Shown: positions 1 through 64,000, numbered from the stretch's first letter. The stretch is DNA of 64,000 bases from Amorphochlora amoebiformis (GCA_054601695.1 BAAHQB010000304.1:124001-188000), one strand, 5' to 3'. Notes: generated from the letters alone by a model not told the origin. Numbers and translations are program-made.

Positions 1-308
1 AATTACATATAATGACTAGAATTAAGTAATATATTACCTAGATTACTAGATATTACTTGATTAGTATGAATCCGTGAGTTCACGTGACTCACGTCTTTCA
101 CTGGCAAGTCTTAATCATTTAGTGTAGTTTTAATTCCCATTTATGTAGTATATACTAGATGAAAGTGATAGAGCTATAAATCCGAAGTGCTTCTGTTGGC
201 TAATCACTAGATCATCGCACCTACCGGACGGTCATCTGATGAAGGGATTGTGTTAGGGTCTTTACTACATGTATTTCAATGGTTGAGGGTATATACGCAA
301 GAATATGG

Positions 309-347
<39 letters not shown>

Positions 348-374
348 GAACACACACATACACTCTAAATAGCC

Positions 375-413
<39 letters not shown>

Positions 414-508
414 GATATATTTATATATTCTATATTTTGTAAAACTAGCAGATTAGGGATTTTTGCATATTTGTGTGAATACGCAAACAATTGTAAAAAG
501 ATATGTTG

Positions 509-549
<41 letters not shown>

Positions 550-677
550 CATATACCGTTTTATTATATACATATATTCACACAAACACACACACAGATA
601 TATATATATATACATATATACATACATATATATATATATATATAAATTTATATATACATATATACATATTATATACA

Positions 678-711
<34 letters not shown>

Positions 712-738
712 GTTTTTTAAACATAAATGTAATATTAC
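1..738. other. 3' flank of the minus-strand glycosyltransferase-like gene; CTAG-containing spacer and (AT)n
   Basis: Bases 1-300 are non-repetitive and contain several CTAG tetranucleotides, like the spacers at 33.4-34.3 kb and 53.3-53.9 kb. Bases 310-710 are mostly (AT)n with short (CA)n runs. The open frames here are dinucleotide translations. The terminal exon of the minus-strand gene may lie here: an acceptor-like CAG at 238-236 is followed in the required phase by a stop (TGA at 234-232). I could not confirm this. Confidence 0.5.
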
Positions 739-17722
<16,984 letters not shown>

Positions 17723-18364
17723 GAGGGTCGCGTTGGTGTTTTGCAGTGAACAAAGTGAACGATTCTGAGTGAGTGTGAATTCTGTCACTCTGGTAAGTCA
17801 CAAGTAGATATAGCGTGATGTTATGGTATATCACAGAATACTAGACAATACGTCACACTTTTTGCGTGACAATGCCGAGAGGTCACAATGAATGGAGAAA
17901 TTGTTCTCTCTCCTGACAAATTACTTATTCTGACTCTTTGAAGAGGTAGCACAACCGGGGGGGGGGGGGGGGAGGTCTGGGGGAGAAGATTTCCTCGAGT
18001 TATTTTCTTTTTTTTCTTTTCGTTTCACCGATTTTTTTTTTGGTTGGGGAGAAATATACAACCATTGTTGACAATATTCACAGAACAGCGCGCCAAAATC
18101 ATCTCAGGCCCAGAAAAAAATTATTTTCGGTCATCTGATTCAAACGGAACTGTTGTAATGGACACTCGGGAGGACGATGGCGGTCAAGGAAGCCATATTC
18201 TAGACTTGTGACCTGCTTGGGTGACAAGAATATCCGACATGGAAGTGAGTGCACCAGCAGGGCGGTGGTGCCTTACAAGTGTAAAGCAATAGTCCCTTAC
18301 AAGTGTGTCGGATTTTAGGTATTTTTGAGGTGGGTTTACTCCGGACTGTCACCAACAGTGACAA
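17723..18364. promoter_or_regulatory. Divergent promoter region between the glycosyltransferase-like and KAS genes
   Basis: The two start codons face away from each other across about 640 bp of non-AT-repeat DNA. The region holds at least eight GT(G)AC/GTCAC motifs, for example near 17785-17802, 17871-17905, 18207-18225 and 18348-18363. It also has a G-tract at 17957-17972 and T-rich runs at 18005-18043. The same motif recurs at the other two inferred promoters. No TATA box is convincing. Confidence 0.55.
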
Positions 18365-33397
<15,033 letters not shown>

Positions 33398-34377
33398 CCA
33401 GCACCAGCCCAACTGAAAGTCACCGACAACTAGAACAAGTACGCGTGGCTCGTAGCTACATGCACGTATGACGAAAGTTTTACTAGAAATGTATGATAAA
33501 GTCTTACCATATCTAGATATGGCCAGAACTGGCTTATCTACCGTGACATGCAGTACTTAGCAGAAATTCGCGTAGATAGACATCCAGAGCATGATTGAAC
33601 TTGGCTTGAAAAGCTAGGTCTTTTGTCTAGTTCGTGTCTAGTTTCAGAAACCACTCGACAGGCTTACTAGCTTAGTCTAGTGTTAGTCTTCGAATCTGAC
33701 TGGGTCTAGTAGATGGAGAGAATCGCGATGTTTGCCGTGTGTAACTTCTAGAACTTCTAGAGTCTAGACACTCCAGTCACTCTCTACTAGAGTCTAGAAA
33801 GTCTCTAAAACTACTACTAGTACTAGCTCTAGACACCTAGACATATCTGGACTATGCGCACTCTAGTAAATGATATTAATTCATGATGAAGCAACTCAAA
33901 CTAGTTAAAGCCTGTGGAGCCTACCTAGCTAGGCCTACAGCTATAGGCTAGATCTAGTAGATAGGCCTAGAAAAACACTAAAATCATAGCAAATTGTCAC
34001 CACCAGGACGTCCCAGCAGCCCAGCACCAGTAGTTCCAAAACTAGTACGAATCAGTACTGCCTAGACTGCATGGTCTGAGTCAAATTATATCAACAAGAT
34101 ATGGAACAACTAGAACAATGGAAGTCTGTTTATACTAGATATACTAGATATACAAAAGGGAAATTTATATATAATTAATATTGATGTACTACACTCATGC
34201 ACTGCCAGAGTCACAGGTAGTAGTAACCACTACAACTGGAGTAAACACATCTAGACATCCCAGGCTGGACACTCTAGACACTGATGTTTTTACGAACTTT
34301 CTTGTGTTTACTTTCCTTTGGCTCCGCGTATAAGCTTCTCAACCTTTAGTGTTGCATTCTTCAGCCTTGCATGTAGA
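33398..34377. other. CTAG-rich convergent intergenic spacer
   Basis: This is unique-looking DNA between the stop codons of KAS (plus) and the COMM gene (minus). CTAG occurs roughly 30-35 times in 800 bp, about ten times chance. No coding island or RNA gene is visible. Confidence 0.8.
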
Positions 34378-34437
34378 TCCTAGGTTAGGGTTAGGGTGTC
34401 GGGTTAGGGTGTCGGGTTAGGGTTAGGTTTAGGGTTA
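34378..34437 (+). repeat. Short interstitial TTAGGG array
   Basis: A few degenerate TTAGGG units with GTGTCGGG interruptions lie in the 3' flank of the COMM-domain gene. Confidence 0.85.
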
Positions 34438-34559
34438 CTGCGAGCTCGGAGTGATTGCATGTCATCTCTATGAGTTTTTCGTGTCCTGAGTGTATAAATG
34501 TAGACCTTATATATACATAATATATATTATATATATATATATATATTGTACACACACGC

Positions 34560-34592
<33 letters not shown>

Positions 34593-34635
34593 TATATGTA
34601 TGTCCATGTTTATATATGTTTATATAATAGAGTAT

Positions 34636-34681
<46 letters not shown>

Positions 34682-34710
34682 TATTTTTACACATGTGGGT
34701 TCTTATTCAC

Positions 34711-34801
34711 TCACGTAACTAAAAATGTGCGAGTGGTATATATATATATATATACATATATATACTTATATATATATATATTATATATAATATATATGTA
34801 C

Positions 34802-34841
<40 letters not shown>

Positions 34842-34892
34842 CCAGTAGGTTCTTTAAGCTTTAACCGGACGAGATAAACTGCCTCACGAACC

Positions 34893-34944
<52 letters not shown>

Positions 34945-35013
34945 TAATATACAGAAAAATAGGTACACACAGAGAGAGAGAGAAGATATAATATATATAT
35001 ATATGTCTGTGTG

Positions 35014-35050
<37 letters not shown>

Positions 35051-35073
35051 TACGATTCTCAACATATATATAT

Positions 35074-35109
<36 letters not shown>

Positions 35110-35115
35110 CATACA

Positions 35116-35146
<31 letters not shown>

Positions 35147-35200
35147 GTATATATATATACATGTTATATAAATATATACACAATATGCAATATATATACA

Positions 35201-35266
<66 letters not shown>

Positions 35267-35863
35267 GAAACTTGATCAAGTGTTCGCGAGCGCATTTGGT
35301 GATCCAGACGCCATTCGATATCGATCAACTAGTTAGGGTCAGGGTTAGGGTTAGGGTTAGGTTTAGGGTTAGGGTTAGGGTTAGAATTAGGGTTAGGGTC
35401 AGATTATTCAGCATGTCTTAGTCCGAGGAGCATTGACTCGGTTAAAGTTAGGGTTAGGGTTAGGATTAGGTTTATGGTTAGGGTTAGGGTTAGGGTTAGG
35501 GTTAGGGTTAGGATCTGGTTCTTCAGAATGTCTTAGTCCGAGGACTATTTGTTAGGTTTAGGGTTAGGGTTAGGGTTTTAGGTTGGGGATAGGGATAGGG
35601 TGTCGGGTTAGGGTTAGGGTTAGGGTTAGGGTGTCGAGTTAGGTTTAAGGATTAGGGTTAGGTTAGGATTAGGGTTAGGGTACTTTTGGAAAAGAAATAC
35701 GATTTCTGGATAGAACATTACGAAGTATAGGCTTGCATCGCTCGAATAGACCCTAGTTAGGGTTAGGGTTAGGGTTAGGGGTAGGGTTAGGGTTGGGATT
35801 AGGGTTATGGTTAGGATTGAGATCAATTGTGTATTTATGTAAATATGTGAATATTTGTATGTA

Positions 35864-35961
<98 letters not shown>

Positions 35962-36057
35962 TTGTACGTACATATATATATATATATATATATTATGTAC
36001 TTATATACACGTATATGTAATATATAATATATATATATATATTATAAATATATATAT

Positions 36058-36100
<43 letters not shown>

Positions 36101-36193
36101 TCATTATTATTATCTCCGAAACCGCTTTAATGTGGCCCTCGGGAGTATACGACATATTTTAAATATATTTACATGCATACATATATATATACA

Positions 36194-36239
<46 letters not shown>

Positions 36240-36359
36240 ACATATAAAATATGTTAATGTATATTTGAATGCACAAACGTACATTTTTATGTACACTCAT
36301 AATAAATCTGAATAGATCTATACATTGTATTCAGTACACGTGCAGTTTGTTTGTAGAGC

Positions 36360-36456
<97 letters not shown>

Positions 36457-36534
36457 CACCGAAATCGCTTTAATATGGCCCTCAGGAAGCTTAGCATCTT
36501 CCAACAACGATCTATTGGTGTAATACATACAGAG

Positions 36535-36571
<37 letters not shown>

Positions 36572-36908
36572 TATACATATACATATATATTATATATATT
36601 ATGTTGATAAGTATATAAATATATATATGAATATATATATATATATATATATATGACATAAACACATAGACATATACATATATCTTAATATATCTCACGT
36701 GATCTGTACAGGATGCATATCGGTCTTTGCAGCCTCGTATATGAATGTCAGGAGAGCCATATGCGCCGACTTAATCATAATTTCATCTTCACCCTCTAAG
36801 TCTTTTACATCTGTAAAAATATAGAAAAATGACATAATTTTCTATGTACAAAAATACATACATAGGTGTATGTGTGTGAAAATCTACTTATATATATATA
36901 TATATATA

Positions 36909-36958
<50 letters not shown>

Positions 36959-37005
36959 TGTGCACATGTGTCTTGATTATCACACAAATGCATAGCATAC
37001 ATCCG

Positions 37006-37060
<55 letters not shown>

Positions 37061-37617
37061 CACAATCCCATGAGCGTACATACTATCCATGCGAATAAAA
37101 CGCGGTGTACTGGTCGAACAATCACATAAAAGCATCCATATATTACTAATGTGCGTTCCCATTTACGCATACAACCGGCGAATACGTACACCGGTGATCA
37201 AGAAACGAAAAATCATGTACGAAACAGAGAAGCACGTGAATGGGTATGTCCTGCGATTTGAAATATACTTTCGCTGTGAATACTTGCGTGTTCAGGATAT
37301 GAAAGAATGAAAATAATCTTGTCATTTTTTTTGCTCTCCGAAAGTGTCAAATATAGGGGAAAATTCATGCAATTTCCTTCATCCGTCTCATGCTAGAGCA
37401 TGTGTCGGAGGGCTTAGAGGACAGATGCTGACTGTGGGCGCGCGAAGGTTGTAAATTTAGCGAAACCTGACAAGGCTGTCATGGCCTGTGGCTTGCCCTT
37501 TGCATCTTCTCCACATGCGTTCCTAAAGGTCCATTTCAGGAGAGAAGAGAAGGATGGGTCCGAAAACTGGCCGAGTAGCGCCAGCCCGGCTGCCGTGTCA
37601 GGCGATATCTCCGCCAT
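34711..37617 (-). CDS. COMM-domain-containing protein, 7 exons
   Basis: COMMD proteins form the Commander complex acting in endosomal recycling and regulation of NF-kB and cullin ligases. Minus-strand exons: 37617-37467, 36810-36699, 36511-36460, 35752-35684, 35328-35272, 34891-34843 and 34718-34711. All junctions are phase-consistent, giving about 165 residues, within the family range. The N-terminal helical part includes [15 protein letters not shown] and [15 protein letters not shown]. The COMM domain follows: [16 protein letters not shown], then [15 protein letters not shown] (the conserved V-x-W-R-hydrophobic-D strand) and [12 protein letters not shown]. The terminal exon contributes one whole codon plus TGA. 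The start codon lies 277 bp from the divergent OTU gene start. I cannot say which of the ten paralogue groups it is. Confidence 0.87.
35329..35683 (-). repeat. Telomere-like COMMD intron 4
   Basis: The whole intron is CCCTAA-type on the sense (minus) strand, from a GTACCC donor to a CTAG acceptor. It contains a 25-bp unique segment twice (near 35410-35435 and 35525-35545). Confidence 0.9.
36105..36165 (-). repeat. 3'-edge ghost of COMMD exon 36511-36460
   Basis: A diverged copy of the exon end lies downstream in gene order. The donor GT is lost (sense GGTTTCGGAGATAA versus GATTTCGGTGATAA). Confidence 0.75.
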
Positions 37618-37893
37618 TGTTTGGGGGCAAATGAGAATATGCAGTTATCGGTAAAAGATATACGTTGATATCTTAAAGCTAATATCCTTGTATATCTCGG
37701 GAAATATATTCGGACTTGCCAACCCGATAAATTTAATCTATATACCCTCAGGGCCTGTGATGTAGACGTGACATACTGCAAAGTACACGTAATAAGTCAC
37801 CAATGTCACCATATAACTCTATTTATTAATTCGGCATTTCAGACTGAAGATTCGGTGATTACACCTAAACCGCGCCGAGTACGGAGCCCCATC
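37618..37893. promoter_or_regulatory. Divergent promoter between the COMM-domain and tudor-OTU genes
   Basis: These 276 bp separate the two inferred start codons. GTGAC/GTCAC motifs occur near 37768, 37795 and 37804, as in the 17.7-18.3 kb promoter. No AT microsatellite is present, which contrasts with the introns on both sides. Confidence 0.5.
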
Positions 37894-53258
<15,365 letters not shown>

Positions 53259-54000
53259 TTCCCCCCAAAAAAAAAAAATACTGACCGAAAAATACTAGAA
53301 ATAGTCGAAATGCGATCTGAGTGCACTACTGAGAAATTAAATTAAAAAATATTACTATAAAGCTGGTACACCACTCTAGACAACTAGGATCCGATCTACG
53401 ACTCGTTGATGTTGAATGTCATGATGAAATTTTCAAAGTTATCTAGGTTATTCTAGTATTTCGGACCAAATTCTCGGTAACTTCTAGTACATTCTAGCTA
53501 GTCTAGACATTACAGTTCCGTATTTACTAGATAGTATTGTAGAAATTATTATAATTACTAGTACCATGTAGCCTACGGCTAACAACTACTAGAACTAGAA
53601 CAAAGGTTACCACTGAACTTACCAGACGAGTCACTGAATATTATCTAGATTATCACACTCAATGAGTAAGTTACTCTAGTTACCACTAAGCCCGGAGATC
53701 TGAGTTGTATTTATAATTATTTCTAGAATCTAGAGAATAGTCGATCCGAGGGGTACATAAACAAGTTACGAGTTAAAACAACCCTGGCACCCTTGCCAAA
53801 CTCAGGGTGAGCTAGTATAATGATCGCCGTGGAACTAGTTGAATTTCTGAGGTTGACAGCCCAGGAATATCTGGAATATTGTAGAACAGTCATACTACAG
53901 TCTCAGGTGTACTTGAATTGTGGTAGATGGCCTGGATCATCTAAGAATTGAATGGATCTGACGTACTTATGGGCCAAGTTATGGCTGATTATATTTATAC
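53259..54000. other. CTAG-rich intergenic spacer
   Basis: Unique DNA enriched in CTAG resembles 33.4-34.3 kb. I see no ORF or RNA gene in it. Confidence 0.7.
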
Positions 54001-54138
54001 ATTTTTATTTATTTATATATATATATATATACATATATTCAATGTATATATATATATATATATAACATATAGAATTATATGCACATATATATATATACAT
54101 GTTGAATTCTACATCAGAACTGGAAGAGAAAATATTTA

Positions 54139-54251
54139 CGACAACAGGATTTTCACCTGTACACGGAAGCTCGCAATTGAGTTCGCTCTTGATCACTGGT
54201 GCGCTTGTGTCGGTGGAGCTGGCTCGGCCGAAACGCCTCCGGCGGGTTGTC
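54139..54251 (-). pseudogene. Degenerate tRNA-Ser-like sequence
   Basis: On the minus strand this 113-nt stretch has ends that match the neighbouring tRNA-Ser acceptor stem (GACAAC and GTTGTCG), a similar D-arm start, and an intact T-stem (ACAGG/CCTGT) with an altered loop. The anticodon region is replaced by ~45 nt of unrelated sequence. It is either a tRNA pseudogene or, less likely, a tRNA with a long intron. Confidence 0.5.
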
Positions 54252-54304
54252 GTCATGACCTCGAGGACCGGGTGATATGAAGGAAAAAAAACAGAGATGA
54301 GATG

Positions 54305-54318
54305 AAAAAAAAAAAAAA
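54305..54318 (-). terminator. RNA polymerase III terminator (T-run)
   Basis: Fourteen As on the plus strand, so fourteen Ts on the minus strand, follow directly after the 3' end of the tRNA-Ser gene. Confidence 0.85.
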
Positions 54319-54400
54319 CGACAACTACAGGATTCGAACCTGTGCGCGAGAATCGCAACTGATTTCGAGTCAGTCCCCTTAACCACTCGGGCAAGTTGTC
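54319..54400 (-). tRNA. tRNA-Ser (anticodon CGA)
   Basis: The 82-nt class II tRNA decodes UCG. The acceptor stem GACAACT pairs with AGTTGTC, followed by discriminator G. The D-arm contains the A-box TTGCCCGAGTGG, the anticodon loop is CTCGAAA (anticodon at 54367-54365), and a long variable arm is present. The T-arm is ACAGGTTCGAATCCTGT with a perfect B box. It has no intron and no encoded CCA, as expected for a eukaryotic nuclear tRNA. Confidence 0.96.
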
Positions 54401-54477
54401 CAACATTGAATTGTTGCCTACTGAAGGAAAATTTACTCAACTTATTTTCCCTAACATAGTCACTCAGCACGGTCACG

Positions 54478-54879
54478 TTGTCATTCCATACATCCGCCCA
54501 CCGGCGTACTCCTCCAAGGCCCAGCAAAGGCCGCACACATGAAAGGCCCTTGGGATGCCATTTCTCGGTCAAAACGGATGCTAGGCCCAAGTGCAAAGTG
54601 TGTCTTCGTGTTTTCGGGAATCGCGGGGCGTTAGCAACCCATGTGAAGAATAAACACAAGACCAGTGCGCTACTGCAAGACGACCGAGACCTGAAGACAC
54701 CGATTCTGATGTGCTTGGGTGCGGCCAAGAAGATTTTGGAAGCCGTGGGCGACGAGAAGATTTTCGACGTCGTGGGCGACGAGAAGATTCTCGAGCCTGA
54801 GCCTGGTCTTTCCGCGTGCGACAATCTGAGCCCCCCAAGAAGAGGAGGAAGTGGACCTTGGCAAAAAAGTGGGATCTGA
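54478..54879 (+). CDS. Zinc-finger ORF upstream of, and overlapping, the transposase
   Basis: This 133-codon frame has one classical C2H2 finger, C-K-V-C then twelve residues, H-V-K-N-K-H (around residues 39-60). Acidic, partly repeated stretches follow (GDEKI twice). It overlaps the transposase ORF by 64 nt in the frame one base ahead. At the overlap sits C CCC CCA (54831-54837), in the right register for a -1 ribosomal shift that would fuse the finger to the transposase. A one-base indel in a once-fused gene is an equally good explanation. No terminal inverted repeats were identified. Confidence 0.6.
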   Translation: MSFHTSAHRRTPPRPSKGRTHERPLGCHFSVKTDARPKCKVCLRVFGNRGALATHVKNKHKTSALLQDDRDLKTPILMCLGAAKKILEAVGDEKIFDVVGDEKILEPEPGLSACDNLSPPRRGGSGPWQKSGI

Positions 54880-56026
54880 TCTGCGAAATGGAAGAGCTGA
54901 AGAATAAAAGTGGGAACTTTTCTGTTGGACGCGGGAGACCTCCAGTTGTCGCGAAGGAGTTTCTGGAGAGAAATGATCTGCCTTGGCGAACGATTCGCAA
55001 CTGGTACGTAAAGTTCGACACAATCAAAGAGAAGGCCAAGAGAGGTTCAGCGTTTCGGGGCAAGTGCTACACATCCAGCCGAGTTAAAGCGAAGTATCCG
55101 AAAATGGAGGAGAGGCTGCTGGATAAGTTTCTGCAGGCCAGATCCAAATGCCTCAAGATCACAAGGAAGTGGTTCGAGACAACATCGAGGGAGCTTCTTC
55201 TTGAGGAATACCCAGATGATGAGGAGCTGAAGAAAAAAGGCCACCAGCTGTCCGACTCGTGGATCACGAAGTTTTGCAAGAGGCATGGGATATCGTATCG
55301 CACGAAATCCAACAAGAAATCTTTACCCCACCTGAACTACATACCAGACGTCTACAAGTACTGCCACTTTGCCCTTTCTCTCCCAAGCAGCATACCAGCT
55401 GAGGCAAGATTTCACCTGAATCAAGTACCTCTCAGTCTGCAAGACACCAACGAGAAGACGTACGAGATGAAGGGGAGCAAGAACGTTCAAATCCTCAGCT
55501 CGAAAGTCGACATGTCAAAGCGAACAGCCACGCTCCAGCTGTGCTTTAGTGCGAAGCGTCCCAAACCTCCAATCTCCGTGATCCTGCATGGGAGGCCCTA
55601 CATCGACAAGCATGGCAAAGTCAACCCAAGAATGCCCGCAAATTCTAGGATCATGTCCGAGATGAAAGATTACGATCCGAGAGTCAAAGTTTACTTCAAT
55701 CCGGAAGCATGGGCAGACGTTACCGTATCTCAAGCCTGGGCTGAGGACTATTCAGAGTGGATGTATGAAAGGTGTTTACTAAAATCTAAAAATATATAAA
55801 TTTATATTTATAAAAAGATAAATTTTTATGTGTATATACATATATGTCGTTGCGTTGAAAAAGTGAATCCAAATATGTTGAGCGCCGACATGTATGCATA
55901 AATAGTATATATGTATGTAGACAGTGTATACACATATGTATATATATATATATATATATGTATAATAATAATAATAATTGTGCATGCATATATATACATA
56001 CCGTACATATGCATTCATATCATAGT

Positions 56027-56124
<98 letters not shown>

Positions 56125-56192
56125 ACTATAATATGAATTCATATATGTACGGATGAATATATATGCATACACAATTATTGTATATATATATT

Positions 56193-56242
<50 letters not shown>

Positions 56243-56977
56243 GCATAAATATGTGCATACACTGTCTACATACATATATACTATTTATGCATACATGTCG
56301 GCGCTCAACATATTTGGATTCACTTTTACAACGTATGTAGGTATGACGAGATTATTCTCGGCCTCGACAGTCATGGCCCGCAAGCCACTCCCAAGTTCAA
56401 GAGCAAGTTCTCAAGACCAGGGAAAGGTGTTCATTTCGTCTATACACCTCCGGATGCAACTCATCTTATCGCTGTTACGGACTATCACATCGGTAAAAAG
56501 ACTAAAGATCTCATCAAGGAAAGCTTTTCAGCCCACTTCATGGCGAACAAGGCGCGCTGGGTTTCAGGGACCGTTACAACTGCGGAAAGGAGGAGGCTGA
56601 TAGTCAGATGGGCAGCTAATGCGTGGGAAAAGATGTACGACGAGTACTTCCAATTCATCTCAAACGCTTTCTTCAGGTGTGCGATGGCTTCAGCCGGTTT
56701 CAAAGATCCGTCTTTTAAGCTCATACGGCCTCGCGAATTTTGTCACGACCAAATTCATGGATTTTTCGATTTGAGATATCCACTTCGGGCTGTAATTATT
56801 ATCAACAGGTATCTAGGTTTTCCTTGGTCTACTGTTACGAAGAGGAGGAGACAGCACATCAAGACTTGCATCGACATTCAAAATACTAGTTCGTACATTG
56901 AGACTTACCCCCAGTATATGGGACAAAAATTCATAGGTGCGCCAATGTTTCACTTCAAAGAAGATGAAACTTACTGA
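54816..56977 (+). CDS. Pogo/Tigger-like DDE transposase, two exons
   Basis: Exon 1 is 54816-55771 and exon 2 is 56341-56977. The 569-nt intron is GT-AG and phase-consistent, giving about 530 residues. The N-terminus has an HTH with a basic KKRRKW start. A CENP-B-type HTH ([16 protein letters not shown] to [14 protein letters not shown]) follows, then a DDE_1 catalytic domain: [47 protein letters not shown] and [17 protein letters not shown]. The last holds the third acidic residue. The position expected to hold the first catalytic Asp reads Asn ([10 protein letters not shown]), one base from Asp, which suggests an inactive copy. GC content is far higher than in the surrounding introns. The ORF may start further upstream by frameshift. 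Confidence 0.9.
55840..56338. repeat. Long imperfect palindrome filling the transposase intron
   Basis: The left arm (about 55850-56030) and right arm (about 56125-56330) are inverted copies around an (AT)n centre. The outer ~75 bp are nearly perfect (AGTGAATCCAAATATGTTGA and its complement) and the inner ~60 bp are moderately diverged. The transcript could fold the intron ends together. Confidence 0.9.
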
Positions 56978-57114
56978 GATGATTTATTGATAATCAGAGG
57001 CAACAGAGTTCAATTTACGTGATGCACTAATGTTTCACTTCAAAGAAGATGAAACTTACTGAGATGATTTATTGATAATCAGAGGCAACAGAGTTCAATT
57101 TACGTGATGCACTA
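56945..57114 (+). repeat. 85-bp tandem duplication at the transposase 3' end
   Basis: Two copies of an 85-bp unit (starting ATGTTTCACTTCAAAG) cover the last 10 codons, the stop and 3' flank. The copies look identical in the visible part, so the event is recent. Confidence 0.9.
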
Positions 57115-57468
57115 GATCTAGCTCTATCTCATGGTGTAGTTATCTAGAGCATCTAGCCTGTATCTAGTGTATGGTATATCTAATTTTAGTATATGCCAGA
57201 ACAAACACACTTCTAGCCCAATGGCCTTGAGATATTGGAAAAGTATCACATTTGTAAGACCCAACACACCTGTAACGCACTATTCGCCCTGTTTGCCGAA
57301 AAAATATGGTACAGTTCTAACTTCTAAAAGGCGCCTTAATAAATGTCACTATGGATGACATGTATATAGATATATAAATGTAAGATATCTTTATATCTTT
57401 CCTTCATTACTATGAGTCAATTTGTCACTAAGAGTGACATTCGAGAGAAGTCACAAAGTGACAAGCGT
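57115..57468 (+). promoter_or_regulatory. Spacer and probable SMG8 promoter
   Basis: The first ~70 bp are CTAG-rich. The last ~120 bp before the inferred ATG hold five GTGAC/GTCAC or ATGAC motifs (57352-57466), like the two divergent promoters. No coding island is visible. Confidence 0.45.
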
Positions 57469-63790
<6,322 letters not shown>

Positions 63791-64000
63791 ATTATCATTC
63801 ATCGTTCTCCGAAATCAAGAAAATTCATCTAACTAATTAGAATGTTCCGAGAACCCTCGTCATCCTTCCTATATGGTTCCCTAAAATCCCTGATACCACA
63901 GAGTGGAGTCGTACTCGGTACTACCCGGTACTACCCGGTACTTCCAAGTACTACCCACTACAAACCGGTACTACCGGTTACCACCCGGTCTCTCGGTAAT
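63791..64000. other. 3' flank with short GGTACTACC repeat
   Basis: The DNA is unique up to about 63910, then 5-6 imperfect copies of CGGTACTACC run to the window edge. No gene is visible. Confidence 0.7.

Noticed and set aside
35269-35755. Plus-strand exon chain (for example [16 protein letters not shown] at 35269)
   Set aside because: The opposite strand reads [10 protein letters not shown], a conserved COMM-domain strand. It joins in phase to four other COMM exons, and the CCCTAA orientation also favours the minus strand.
37089-37310. Plus-strand 73-codon ORF inside COMMD intron 1
   Set aside because: It is open and not low-complexity, but it lies in an intron on the opposite strand, has no recognised homology and no promoter motif. 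I keep it only as a remote possibility.

Overview
This is a nuclear genome window from an intron-rich unicellular eukaryote. The lineage cannot be fixed from sequence alone; a protist or alga with TTAGGG-type telomere repeats is the best description. About two thirds of the DNA is simple sequence: (AT)n tracts, smaller (CA)n, (CG)n, (GA)n and (GAC)n tracts, and degenerate (CCCTAA)n arrays. Almost every long open frame is a translation of these repeats and is not a gene. The real coding sequence lies in very short exons, commonly 17-100 nt. I rebuilt the genes by chaining non-repetitive islands that have splice sites and matching codon phase.

Layout. (1) 739-17722, minus: about 33 exons of a secretory-pathway glycosyltransferase-like protein, with a signal peptide, a GT2-like fold and a DADD motif. 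(2) 17723-18364: divergent promoter. (3) 18365-33397, plus: a complete 3-oxoacyl-ACP synthase (FabF/KAS II type), about 21 exons, with the Cys-His-His triad. (4) 33398-34710: convergent intergenic DNA very rich in CTAG. (5) 34711-37617, minus: a 7-exon COMM-domain protein. (6) 37618-37893: second divergent promoter. (7) 37894-51835, plus: a 22-exon protein with tudor/chromo-barrel-like segments and an OTU cysteine protease domain; its last exon sits behind a 24-copy, 86-bp array. (8) 51836-54138: 3' flank, repeat ghosts and CTAG-rich spacer. (9) 54139-54400: tRNA-Ser(CGA) and a degenerate relative. (10) 54478-56977: a pogo/Tigger-like DDE transposase with an upstream zinc-finger ORF and a palindromic intron. 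(11) 57469-63790, plus: an SMG8-like nonsense-mediated decay factor.

The main discovery is architectural. Introns here hold tandem arrays of 'exon-edge ghosts': the 5' edge of an exon with its acceptor is repeated upstream of the intact exon, and the 3' edge with its donor is repeated downstream. This occurs in all five spliced host genes. A second intron class is built of telomere-like repeats with the C-rich strand (CCCTAA) as the sense strand in most cases, on both genomic strands. That unit contains CTAAC, a good branch-point match, and often begins with GTAACC as the donor. The host genes are not an operon: two pairs are divergent, sharing promoters rich in GTGAC/GTCAC, and convergent or 3' spacers are CTAG-rich.
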